A stretch of 47,154 bases of DNA. Source: Bacteroidota bacterium. Its GTDB lineage: Bacteria; Bacteroidota; Bacteroidia; Bacteroidales; FEN-979. This document shows, piece by piece, positions 39,650 to 46,860 of the stretch (positions within the stretch are counted from its first letter, which is position 1; each line of letters opens with the position of its first letter). The DNA is taken from contig VGGL01000009.1 of the NCBI GenBank assembly GCA_016868575.1, positions 1-47,154 of the forward strand, given 5' to 3'. The notes under the pieces were generated by a model that made no database searches, was not told the DNA's origin, and was given only the letters and a program-made list of their open reading frames with translations. A program made the position numbers and the translations under genes.

Positions 39650-40389
39650 ACGGCTTCGATATTTCGTGCGATCCGCAGAAAGACCTCATCCATGTTTCTG
39701 ACGTTGTATTTGGAGATCAGTTGCGCCGGTGTGTCCAGGGCATGGATCTTTCCTTCCGACATGATCGAGACCCGCCCGCAATACTCTGCTTCATCCATGT
39801 AGTGGGTGGTCACAAACACCGTCATCCCTTCGCCGGCTTTGTCGTAGATCATTTCCCAGAACTGTCGACGCGTGATTGGATCCACGCCGCTGGTTGGCTC
39901 ATCGAGGAAGACAATGCCGGGCTGATGGATGGTGGCGACAGAGAAAGCCAGCTTCTGTTTCCATCCAGGTGGCAACTCGCGGATCAGCTTTTTCTCAATG
40001 GCATGAAGCTCAAGCTTATCAACCAGTGCGGCTGTCCGCTGACGGATATCCTCTCTTGACAATCCGTAAACCCCGGCATAAAACCGGATGTTCTCTCCAA
40101 GCGTCAGGTCATCATACAAGGAGAATCGCTGGCTCATGTAACCAATACGCTTCTTGATCTGTTCCCGTTGGCGGTAGATGTCGAGCCCGTCAATCGTCAC
40201 TTCTCCGCTGGTGGGATACGACAACCCGCACAGGATCCGGATCGCAGTCGTCTTGCCAGCTCCATTGGCGCCCAGGAAACCGAAGATCTCCCCCCGGAAC
40301 ACATCAAAAGTCAGATGGTCATTGGCAACAAACGAACCAAATTTCTTTACCAGGTTTATAACTTTGATGACCTTCTCCTGTGTTGCCAT
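39646..40389 (-). CDS. ABC transporter ATPase, YbhF C-terminal-half-like
   Basis: A 247-residue ABC ATPase. Walker A is GANGAGKT (40-47), the Q-loop Gln is present in GYMSQRFSLYDDL, Walker B is VFLDEP, and the switch histidine is in TTHYMDEAEYC. The signature motif is degenerate: LPPGWKQKL (139-147) instead of LSGGQ. E. coli YbhF has the same substitution in its second ATPase half. The partner gene at 40392 supplies the normal signature, so the two form an asymmetric dimer. Confidence 0.93.
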   Translation of the reverse strand: MATQEKVIKVINLVKKFGSFVANDHLTFDVFRGEIFGFLGANGAGKTTAIRILCGLSYPTSGEVTIDGLDIYRQREQIKKRIGYMSQRFSLYDDLTLGENIRFYAGVYGLSREDIRQRTAALVDKLELHAIEKKLIRELPPGWKQKLAFSVATIHQPGIVFLDEPTSGVDPITRRQFWEMIYDKAGEGMTVFVTTHYMDEAEYCGRVSIMSEGKIHALDTPAQLISKYNVRNMDEVFLRIARNIEAV

Positions 40390-40391
40390 GG

Positions 40392-41312
40392 TTATTCCCT
40401 TGTTGCCGTGAGGTCAATGAAACAATCTTCGATGTCGGGGGTGATCTCTTCCACCCGGAAATCGGGGGCTTGCTGTTGACGGAGACGGGCGGAAAGATCA
40501 TCTGCTGTGAGGGCTTCTGAAACACCGGTTACATGCAGTGACTGGCCGAAGAGATAAGATCTTTCAATCTCCGGAAATCCTTCCAGGATCTTCATCAGGC
40601 CAAACATGTCTCTGCCTTTCACCGCGAGGATCTTCTTCCTGAACTGTTGCCGGATCCCTTGCGGTGTGTCGATGGTCATGATTTTTCCCGACTGCATCAG
40701 CGCCACCCGGTCGCAGCGGCCGGCTTCATCCATGTAAGGTGTGGAGACGAGGATGGTGATCTGTTGCCGGCGCAGCCGGTTCAACATTTCCCAGAACTCC
40801 TTGCGCGACACCGCATCAACACCTGTGGTAGGCTCATCGAGGAACAAGATCACCGGCTGGTGGATCAGCGCACAACACAAGGCCAGCTTCTGCTTCATCC
40901 CGCCCGACAGCTTTCCGGCCTTCCGCTTGCGGAAGGGCTCTATCTGACTGTACAGGTCTTGCACCAGGTGAATGTTTTCCGATACCGTTGTCCCGAAGAT
41001 GGTGGCAAAGAACCGGAGGTTCTCCTCCACCGAAAGATCATGATAAAGGGAGAATTTCCCGGGCATGTACCCGCTGATACGCCGGATTTGCCGGTATTCG
41101 CTTACCGTGTCGAATCCTTCCACTGTCGCTTTTCCTCCATCGGGCAACAGCAGGGTGGTGAGGATGCGGAACAGTGTGGTTTTCCCCGCACCGTCGGGAC
41201 CGATAAAACCGAATAACTCTCCCTTTCCGATCTTGAAAGAGATATCATCCAGCGCCTTCACGGCGCCGAAATGTTTCGACAGGTTTTCGGTAACAACGGC
41301 GGATTCAGCCAT
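40392..41312 (-). CDS. ABC transporter ATPase, YbhF N-terminal-half-like
   Basis: A 306-residue ABC ATPase. Walker A is GPDGAGKT (38-45), the signature LSGGMKQKL (135-143) and Walker B LFLDEP are intact. The Q-loop glutamine is replaced (GYMPGKFSLY), and the switch histidine is replaced by proline (VSTPYMDEA). It therefore probably binds ATP without hydrolysing it efficiently, complementing the second ATPase. A C-terminal extension of about 80 residues is absent from the partner. It lies two bases upstream of the partner gene. Confidence 0.93.
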   Translation of the reverse strand: MAESAVVTENLSKHFGAVKALDDISFKIGKGELFGFIGPDGAGKTTLFRILTTLLLPDGGKATVEGFDTVSEYRQIRRISGYMPGKFSLYHDLSVEENLRFFATIFGTTVSENIHLVQDLYSQIEPFRKRKAGKLSGGMKQKLALCCALIHQPVILFLDEPTTGVDAVSRKEFWEMLNRLRRQQITILVSTPYMDEAGRCDRVALMQSGKIMTIDTPQGIRQQFRKKILAVKGRDMFGLMKILEGFPEIERSYLFGQSLHVTGVSEALTADDLSARLRQQQAPDFRVEEITPDIEDCFIDLTATRE

Positions 41313-41319
41313 GAATGTG

Positions 41320-41781
41320 CTACTTGGTCACCTTGTTCCAGTAAGTGGTGCGACCGAGCAGGGAGATCCCGATGTATCCCCTGATCTTAAGCCGGGTAAC
41401 GCTTTCGAACTCCACATAACAGCTGTATGTCTTCCCGTTCTTTGGGTCGTAGATCGTCCCGTCTTCCCATTCATCCGTGCCGTCAAAGACAAAGTTCTTC
41501 AGAACCAACATGTTTAGCACCGGGTTTTTTCGCATGTTGGGATCGGGATTGAGCTTGTCGAGCTTTGGCTTGCCAGTCTCCCGGTCAATAGGGTCACGCA
41601 GCCAGATGATCTTTCCAAAATACTTGCCGTCTTTCTTGAAGACCTCAATTTTCCCTGACCGTTCTTCATTCAGGTAGGTACCAAGCACATCGTCGGCCTT
41701 GCGCTTCTGTGCCATAGCCTCTATTGACCAGCCTGCGCTGACCAGAAAAGAGAGGAGGAGGATCCATGTTTTTGCTTTCAT
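41320..41781 (-). CDS. DUF2147-family secreted protein
   Basis: A 153-residue exported protein: signal peptide KTWILLLSFLVSAGWSIEAMA, then the DUF2147 pattern (VLGTYLNEERSGKIEVFKK, KYFGKIIWLRDP, ENGTIYDPKNGKTYS-like DGTIYDPKNGKTYSC, LKIRGYIGISLLGRTTYW). The family is a small beta-barrel/lipocalin-like fold of unknown function. Its place inside the efflux operon, seven bases before the ATPase gene, suggests a periplasmic accessory role, which is inference. Confidence 0.85.
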   Translation of the reverse strand: MKAKTWILLLSFLVSAGWSIEAMAQKRKADDVLGTYLNEERSGKIEVFKKDGKYFGKIIWLRDPIDRETGKPKLDKLNPDPNMRKNPVLNMLVLKNFVFDGTDEWEDGTIYDPKNGKTYSCYVEFESVTRLKIRGYIGISLLGRTTYWNKVTK

Positions 41782-41789
41782 ACGTTGAT

Positions 41790-42698
41790 TTATTGGTTGG
41801 TTGATGTTTTGTTTTCTTCTTTGAACCTTATCTCACCGGGCATGCCGATCTTGAAAGTGCCGTCATTCTTTATCCGCACCTTCACACTATACACCAGGTT
41901 GATCCGTTCGTCGCGGGTTTGGATGGTCTTCGGAGTAAACTCCGCAGTGGGAGATATCCAGCTGATGATACCGGTGGTCTTTCCCAACTCTGTCGGGCCT
42001 TTGTCATAGAGCACATCCACCTCTCGGCCGATCTTCACCTGGTGAAGCTGGTCGCCACTTACATAGACTTTCAACGTCATCACATCAAGGTTGGCCATCT
42101 TGAAAAGTGGTTTTCCGAATATCGTCACCTCCCCTTTTTCGGCATATTTCGCCAGTACCGTTCCGCGGATGGGGCTGACGATCCGGCACTTGCGAACAGA
42201 TTCGGAGACCTGCTCGATCTGTTTGCCGGTAGCTGCCACCTGGTCGTGAATACCTGCTTTCTGCGTCTCCACCGATTCGATCTGTTTACGGATGACTTCC
42301 ATGCTGCCGATCAGGTCGTCGACTTGCTTCTTTGTCGCCGCCCCATCAGCGAACATCTTCTCCATCCGAATCTGATCGATTTTCATGTTTTCCAACTGTT
42401 GCTGCATCACTGCCGTTTGGGCATCCAGGTCGCGAATGCGGGTTGAAACAGCCCGCTGTTGCGCCACCAGTTGCTGTCGTTTCAGCACCAGGTCTACCGA
42501 GTCGATCACCCCGATCGGCTGGGCCGAGTCAAGCGTCTGTCCTTCTGTGACCTCAAGAGCCAGGATCTTGCCGCTGGCTTCCGCAGAGATGGTCACTTCC
42601 ACTGCTTCAAAATTACCGTAGGCATCCGAACGGTCATTCCTGCCGGTGCAGGCCGCCAGTAATGCAACGGCGATCAGGAGATAATATTTCGGTTTCAT
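41790..42698 (-). CDS. HlyD-type periplasmic adaptor lipoprotein, YbhG-like
   Basis: A 302-residue membrane-fusion protein. The signal peptide ends in a lipobox LLAAC (Cys17 from ATG 42698), so it is likely a lipoprotein anchored in the inner membrane. It has a lipoyl/barrel domain (ISAEASGKILALEVTEGQTL), a long coiled-coil hairpin (about residues 70-180) and a beta-barrel (VSPIRGTVLAKYAEKGEV). It links the ABC pump to the TolC-like channel. A TTG at 42728 extends the frame into tolC and is rejected because it would move the lipobox inward. Confidence 0.93.
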   Translation of the reverse strand: MKPKYYLLIAVALLAACTGRNDRSDAYGNFEAVEVTISAEASGKILALEVTEGQTLDSAQPIGVIDSVDLVLKRQQLVAQQRAVSTRIRDLDAQTAVMQQQLENMKIDQIRMEKMFADGAATKKQVDDLIGSMEVIRKQIESVETQKAGIHDQVAATGKQIEQVSESVRKCRIVSPIRGTVLAKYAEKGEVTIFGKPLFKMANLDVMTLKVYVSGDQLHQVKIGREVDVLYDKGPTELGKTTGIISWISPTAEFTPKTIQTRDERINLVYSVKVRIKNDGTFKIGMPGEIRFKEENKTSTNQ

Positions 42699-42714
42699 AT
42701 ACAATGTGTTGATA

Positions 42715-43992
42715 TTATTTGATTCCAAGATTCACCAAACAGGTTTGGCGCAATTTCGCCAATTGTACCTGGTGTAGCCGGTACTGAAGCCGGGCCTGCG
42801 TCTCCTCATTCAGCCTGCTCACCAGGTCGCTGGCCGCAATAACGCCATTATCATATTGCGATGTCGTGGTCCGGCTGATCTCCTCCCGGAGTTGAATGAT
42901 CTGCCGGTCCTTTTCCAAGACATCTTCCAGTTTTCGGATTTCTGACATATCCTTATAATACGCCAAGCGGAGGTTTTGATCGAATGTCTCTTTCCGGGTA
43001 TCGAGGATCTGCCGTTGCAAGCCGAGGATTCGTTTCTCATGCTTATTCTGGTTCCAGTTCCAGAAGGTCCAGCTCACCTTGGCGCCGAAGATATAGAACG
43101 GGGTGAAGTCGTTATCCATGAAGTTGAACCCCGGACGGCCATAGCCCAGTTGACCGAAAGCAAAAAAGCGCGGCATTAACTTCGTGGTCACCAGCTTTTC
43201 CGAAGCGATCAGCTTTTCCTGTTGCGATGACAGGAGCTTGCCTTCCCACCGTTGATTCTGGAAAGCAATCGCCGCGGTAAGGTATGAAGGCATCTCCAGG
43301 GAGATATCTGCCGGGATGGTGAGCCCGGTGAGTTCCGACAGCATCTGTGCCGACGCCGCCAGGTCGATCTCTGTCTCGGCAACCTGTTGCTCAACCTTCA
43401 GGATCTCCGCCATCAGCAGATTTCCCTGAGAGGTCAATGCCGTCCCATTGCGGATCGCCGACAGGGTCTCCTGGTGTTTTTTATCGAGCCGCTCTTTGGC
43501 AGATACCAACAGGTTCTTATTTTCCCGAAGGAGGATGATCCCGAAGAATAACTGGTTTACCCGCTCTTTCAGCAGGTGAATATCCACCTCCAGCGCCTCC
43601 TGGTCGATCTGCAGTCCGAGAGATTCGACTTTTTTCTGGTTTCCTGTCACCCCACCATCCCAGATCACCTGGTTCACGTCGAGGGTGAGCTTATAGCTGT
43701 CGCGGTTCAGGTCGGGAGTGTTGATATCGAATCCCGGGATGGGAACATTGATGTCGATCTTCGTCACATCCGACTGGTAGGTTGTCGAGCCGTTGAGACT
43801 CATCTGCGGAAGGTAGTTTCGGTTGAGGTTTTGGATTTTCAGTCCCGTTGATTCCTCCAGCAGACCTTTCTGTCGCGCCTGCGGGTAATGGGAGCGCGCT
43901 GCCCGGTAGCACGAATCAAGCGTCAGGCTTGATTGCTGCCCGGAGCAGGTCAACCCTGCCAAACAGAGCCATAGGATGATGTATCGTTTCAT
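42715..43992 (-). CDS. TolC-family outer-membrane efflux protein
   Basis: A 425-residue outer-membrane factor. The signal peptide is YIILWLCLAGLTCSGQQ; Cys16 could be a lipidation site. Two outer-membrane-efflux repeats follow with long helices (SLTLDSCYRAARSHYPQARQ at the N-terminus; ALEVDIHLLKERVNQLFFGI; GVIAASDLVSRLNEETQAR). It forms the trimeric exit duct for the ABC/HlyD pump. Its start overlaps the tetR stop by four bases. Confidence 0.92.
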   Translation of the reverse strand: MKRYIILWLCLAGLTCSGQQSSLTLDSCYRAARSHYPQARQKGLLEESTGLKIQNLNRNYLPQMSLNGSTTYQSDVTKIDINVPIPGFDINTPDLNRDSYKLTLDVNQVIWDGGVTGNQKKVESLGLQIDQEALEVDIHLLKERVNQLFFGIILLRENKNLLVSAKERLDKKHQETLSAIRNGTALTSQGNLLMAEILKVEQQVAETEIDLAASAQMLSELTGLTIPADISLEMPSYLTAAIAFQNQRWEGKLLSSQQEKLIASEKLVTTKLMPRFFAFGQLGYGRPGFNFMDNDFTPFYIFGAKVSWTFWNWNQNKHEKRILGLQRQILDTRKETFDQNLRLAYYKDMSEIRKLEDVLEKDRQIIQLREEISRTTTSQYDNGVIAASDLVSRLNEETQARLQYRLHQVQLAKLRQTCLVNLGIK

Positions 43993-44600
43993 TTTTTCGG
44001 TATGCTTTTGATCAATAATTCAGGAAGTACTTTCTTGCGCTTTTCCATCAGGGACTGGTAATCCTCATCATTTAAATCAAAGATGTTGGCGATCAGTGGT
44101 TTTGCCAGGAACGGGAATACCGAGAGTGAGAGGAGGTTCAGGTAGAACTGGATGAAATCCTCCTCCGTGATCCCGCTTCGTTGCTCCTGATCTAATTGTT
44201 TCCGGATCAAGGCGTAGGGCGACGGGTTGGCATTTTTGAGCATCTCCGGCAATTCCTGATGGTTTTGCTGCAGCGAAGAGATGATGAAATACGGGATGTA
44301 GGAGTTTTGTTGCAGGAATGAGATATGGCGGTTGAAGAAGTTGCTGATCTTTGTCTCCAGCGGCTCATCCGTACTGAAGATCACCGTCATTTCCCGGATC
44401 ATGGCTGGGAAAGTTTCCCGAAACACCGCATGGAACAGCTTCTGTTTATCGCGATAGTAGTAGTGGAGCAGCGCCTTGTTCACCCCCGCCAAATCAGCGA
44501 TCTCCTGCATCCGTGCCCCCTCGAATCCCTTCCGGTGGAACACCTCCCTCGCCGCCGCCAGGATCTTTTTTTCCGTGTTTTCCTCCTTGGGTATTCTCAT
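43989..44600 (-). CDS. TetR-family repressor of the efflux operon
   Basis: A 203-residue TetR regulator: helix-turn-helix at about residues 10-55 (ILAAAREVFHRKGFEGARM, ADLAGVNKALLHYYYRDKQK) and a variable ligand-binding C-terminal domain. The ATG at 44600 is preferred over that at 44660. The longer form would translate the palindromic operator and start upstream of the promoter box. It is the first gene of a same-strand series through the ABC transporter, in the role E. coli CecR (YbiH) has for ybhGFSR. The inducing ligand is unknown. Confidence 0.92.
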   Translation of the reverse strand: MRIPKEENTEKKILAAAREVFHRKGFEGARMQEIADLAGVNKALLHYYYRDKQKLFHAVFRETFPAMIREMTVIFSTDEPLETKISNFFNRHISFLQQNSYIPYFIISSLQQNHQELPEMLKNANPSPYALIRKQLDQEQRSGITEEDFIQFYLNLLSLSVFPFLAKPLIANIFDLNDEDYQSLMEKRKKVLPELLIKSIPKK

Positions 44601-44620
44601 TTTACGATTTAACCATTTGA

Positions 44621-44638
44621 TTAAACCATCTGGTTTAA
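44621..44638 (-). promoter_or_regulatory. TetR operator palindrome
   Basis: TTAAACCA (44621-44628) and TGGTTTAA (44631-44638) are perfect inverted arms around TC. An extra half-site (TTTAACCA) lies at 44608-44615. It sits just after the predicted transcription start and 20 bases before the tetR ATG, the place for autorepression. Confidence 0.75.
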
Positions 44639-44647
44639 TTCCGCGGT

Positions 44648-44655
44648 CAAAAGTA
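44648..44655 (-). promoter_or_regulatory. Promoter -7 box TACTTTTG for the efflux operon
   Basis: Perfect TAnnTTTG on the minus strand, immediately upstream of the TetR operator and 48 bases before the tetR ATG. Confidence 0.65.
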
Positions 44656-44736
44656 GACATTTTTTTGATTGGGCAGGTTTTTTTATGAAGATTTCTTTGG
44701 GGAGCAAATAGTAAGATAAGAATTGGTTTTCACTTT

Positions 44737-44938
44737 GATTTTTTCGACCATCAGGTAAAATCCATGTTTTTTTGGCTATCTTTACGTCCGGGTTTATCAC
44801 TAAAAGCACTGGATGGAAAATTGAATACCCTATGCTATTTAATTGATAAACAGGCGGTTTCGTTCAACTCAATGTTATCCACACGCTGAAACCAGATAAT
44901 GCCATTTTTTTTTACCTTTATGCGGATAAAATCCTGAA
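44737..44938 (+). repeat. Outer direct repeat R1, left copy (~202 bp)
   Basis: It matches 46861-47063 in the same orientation. A core of about 66 bases (from AAATTGAATACCCTATGC through ATGTTATCCACA) differs at one position by eye; the flanks differ at roughly twenty. It contains promoter-like TATCTTTA and TACCTTTA boxes and ends just before the antitoxin promoter. No protein family is recognised, although both copies are open in one frame across the core. It could be the end of an IS1182-type element or an unknown mobile unit. Confidence 0.85.
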
Positions 44939-44994
44939 CCGTTATGCACCATTCTAAAACGACAGAAAACAAACGATTTGACTTAAATATTTTG

Positions 44995-45002
44995 TAAATT
45001 TG
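44995..45002 (+). promoter_or_regulatory. Promoter -7 box TAAATTTG for the antitoxin-Fic pair
   Basis: Perfect TAnnTTTG match. It lies 11 bases before the ATG at 45013 and 23 before the in-frame ATG at 45025, so the second may be the true start. Confidence 0.55.
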
Positions 45003-45012
45003 AAAAGAATTT

Positions 45013-45246
45013 ATGACTGAAAATATGTTCAACACAATTGAAATAGATAGAAGTAACCTGACAATAATGGGAGTTAAGTTTTCTGACTTGAAAACCTTAG
45101 AAAGCACTGCAAATGCTTTAGGAAGTAATATGTTTGAAGGCTTTAAACCAACACCCAAAGGTATTGAAATCATAAGGGACTATGTAACGGGAAAAATATC
45201 GCTAACAGAACTTGTAGCATTTGCCAAACAAAAAGCCTATGTCTAA
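45013..45246 (+). CDS. VbhA-family Fic antitoxin
   Basis: A 77-residue protein (73 if it starts at 45025). It carries the Fic-inhibitory motif (S/T)xxxE(G/N) as Ser38-Asn-Met-Phe-Glu42-Gly43. In VbhA-type antitoxins the Glu occupies part of the ATP site of the Fic toxin and blocks AMPylation. The C-terminal FKPTPKGIEIIRDYVTGKIS helix region is typical of the family. It overlaps the fic start by eight bases, a class I toxin-antitoxin layout. The DNA is visibly more A+T-rich than the chromosome to the left, suggesting horizontal acquisition. Confidence 0.82.
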   Translation: MTENMFNTIEIDRSNLTIMGVKFSDLKTLESTANALGSNMFEGFKPTPKGIEIIRDYVTGKISLTELVAFAKQKAYV

Positions 45247-45691
45247 TTCATACAAATACATAGACCCTGACTACACCTACACTGACCCTAAGACGGGACT
45301 TTTAAGGAATTTACAAGACATTACAGACCCAGATGTATTGCTCTTTGTTGAGAGTGGTGCAGTAACAAAAAGACTTCAAGAACTTTACGAAAACCCGATA
45401 AAAATCAAGGGAGTTGACAGCTTATTTAAAATTCACAAACACTTATTTCAAGACATATACGTTTGGGCAGGAAAAAAACGAATTGTTGAAATAAGTAAAG
45501 ACGGTAAACAGTTTTTCCCAATAAATAAGGCTTCGTGTGGTCGAGGAACGAGACCCAATCCCGATAGATCGGGACAAGCTATGAAGCCGCGTTGCACGAA
45601 CATACCTGGAAGAGCAGTTATTTTGCTTATGGAGATTAAATCAGGAAAGAGAAGAAATGAGATAGATATTTCTGACAGTTCTTTGACATAA
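45239..45691 (+). pseudogene. Truncated Fic toxin
   Basis: The frame begins MSNSYKYIDPDYTYTDPKTG, then LLRNLQDITDPDVL and LFKIHKHLFQDIYVWAGKKR, a clear Fic N-terminal half, through GKQFFPI at about residue 96 (base ~45524). There the sequence passes into inner repeat R2, and the remaining ~50 residues are unrelated. The catalytic HPFxxGNGR loop is missing, so the protein cannot AMPylate targets. No remainder of fic is found further right, so the gene was cut by insertion followed by loss. The antitoxin is thus left without a working toxin. Confidence 0.85.
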
Positions 45692-45711
45692 TGACGTAGG
45701 ACAGGAGGTTT
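45524..45711 (+). repeat. Inner direct repeat R2, left copy
   Basis: It matches 46385-46598 in two blocks: a foldable block (45524-45597) and a conserved tail (45631-45711, containing AGATAGATATTTC and AGTTCTTTGACA). Different sequences of 33 and 55 bases lie between the blocks in the two copies. The foldable block has an outer GGCTTC (45529-45534) / GAAGCC (45583-45588) stem enclosing GGTC/GACC and CCCGATAGATCGGG hairpins. It breaks the Fic frame. Confidence 0.8.
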
Positions 45712-46010
45712 TTGGCAGGCGTTTCATAGGATTTTGATGGTTTTCTGGTCTTCTTCTTATTGCTGACCGAAGGAGCTATCCCCATGCTGATCTGAAGATC
45801 ACGAAAGGATGCCTTCCGGGTCGAAGACAGCATGCCGTAGTATCGTATCCTGACAAATCGCCTGGGCATAATGTGCTGAGAGAACCGTCGCAGGAACTCT
45901 GCCCCTTCAAGAGACATGATCTTTTGCTGGTTGTCACGGTAGTCACGTCAGCGGAAAGTCACATTGTGGTTGTCGATGTCAAGAATCCTGTTGTTGGAGA
46001 TGGCGTTCAT
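45712..46010 (-). pseudogene. IS91-family transposase remnant
   Basis: The minus-strand frame from 46010 reads NAISNNRILDIDNHNVTFR, an in-frame TGA at 45950-45948 where the family has Trp (TGG), then RDYRDNQQKIMSLEGAEFLRR and RFVRIRYYGMLSSTRK. This is the C-terminal DNA-nicking transposase region of IS91-type elements, usually ~300-400 residues. The N-terminal two thirds with the catalytic His/Tyr motifs are deleted, and the zinc-finger tail is lost at the R2 junction. Confidence 0.75.
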
Positions 46011-46297
46011 GAGACCATGAACTTGAAGTCGCTCAGCGAGGGTGTTTTACTTTGACGAGCCAGGTTGGCCAGGTAACGGTTGAGCTCTTTTTCGCTGATG
46101 TGTTGCGGCAGCTTCCCGAAATGAAGGCTCAGCTGTGCCAGTTTTCGGCCATAATTGGTCAATGTACTGGGAGAATGACCCGACAACCTGATTTTGTCAT
46201 CCGGTTCCTCAAGCAGGTTCTTAAAACCCCGAACCTGATGACATGCCTGTTCTACGATCGTAAACGATTTTTTTCGTAACTTTGACTGTGTTTTCAT
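46007..46297 (-). pseudogene. IS91-associated tyrosine recombinase, N-terminal remnant
   Basis: About 96 residues from ATG 46297 form the SAM-like core-binding domain of a phage-type integrase (LSGHSPSTLTNYGRKLAQLS, ISEKELNRYLANLARQSKT). The frame then stops at the join with the transposase remnant near 46010. The catalytic R-H-R-Y domain is gone. In Bacteroidota this integrase commonly precedes an IS91 transposase, so one internal deletion explains both fragments. Confidence 0.7.
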
Positions 46298-46347
46298 GTT
46301 GAAAAGTTTTTGGTACAACCTTTATACGTTGAAAACACAAAAAAGCT

Positions 46348-46379
46348 ATCCCGTTCCCGGGGTCATCCCGGGACGGGAT
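46348..46379. repeat. Strong GC hairpin at the edge of the IS91-type remnant
   Basis: ATCCCGT-TCCCGGG pairs with CCCGGGA-CGGGAT with one bulged base and a short GTCAT-containing loop. It stands out in an AT-rich stretch and lies between the recombinase promoter region and R2. It is a candidate terminal palindrome of the IS91-type unit or an outward terminator. Confidence 0.6.
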
Positions 46380-46384
46380 TTAGT

Positions 46385-46598
46385 GCAATAAATTAGGCTT
46401 CGTATGGTCGAGGCACGAGACCAAATCCCGATAGATCGGACAAGCTATGAAGCCGCGTTGCACAGTCTGTCCCGCAAAGCGGGTAAATTTTACAAAAATG
46501 GAAGTACGTTTGTATTTCGGAGATTAAATCAGGGAAGAGAAGAAAGGAGATAGATATTTCCAACAGTTCTTTGACAAATGCGTAGGACAAGAGGTTTT
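46385..46598 (+). repeat. Inner direct repeat R2, right copy
   Basis: Second copy of the structured repeat. Stems GGCTTC/GAAGCC, GGTC/GACC and CCGATAGATCGG are kept. One extra outer stem, GTGCAA (46383-46388) pairing with TTGCAC (46458-46463), is visible only here. The variable insert contains CCCGCAAAGCGGG. The tail block is 46519-46598. Confidence 0.8.
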
Positions 46599-46614
46599 AA
46601 ACAGTGAGTAGAGC

Positions 46615-46803
46615 GTGCTGAGGCTGTATCTCAAACGGCAGGAGATCATCGAGCACGTCTTTGGCACCATCAAACGACAGAGGGGGTATGATCACTTACT
46701 GCTAAAAGGCCTCAAAAAGAATGACGGCGAGTTCGGGCTCATTTTCCTGGTTTATACCGAATCGGATCAAGTTTACGGTTTTTATGTTGCTGTTCCTCTC
46801 GGT
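46615..46803 (+). pseudogene. IS1182-family transposase, C-terminal fragment
   Basis: The frame reads KRQEIIEHVFGTIKRQRGYD then HLLLKGLKKNDGEFGLIFLVY, the C-terminal end of IS1182-type DDE transposases (EHxFGTIKRQxGY). No start codon or upstream domain exists, so it is a tail fragment. Near 46755 the likely original frame shifts by one base and then ends at the TAA at about 46801-46803. Confidence 0.75.
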
Positions 46804-46860
46804 ATAACTCATTCCAAGCAGTCTTGCTTTCGAAAACCTGCAAAGAATGAGTATGCATAT

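Noticed and set aside
46383-46463. tRNA or integron attC site suggested by the cloverleaf-like fold of R2
   Set aside because: No T-loop or anticodon arrangement of a tRNA is present, and the ends do not fit the attC core pattern GTTRRRY/RYYYAAC.
46807-46852. Terminator hairpin after the IS1182-type fragment (ACTCATTC/GAATGAGT)
   Set aside because: The 30-base loop is too long and no T-run follows; possibly part of an IS end, but not supportable as a terminator.
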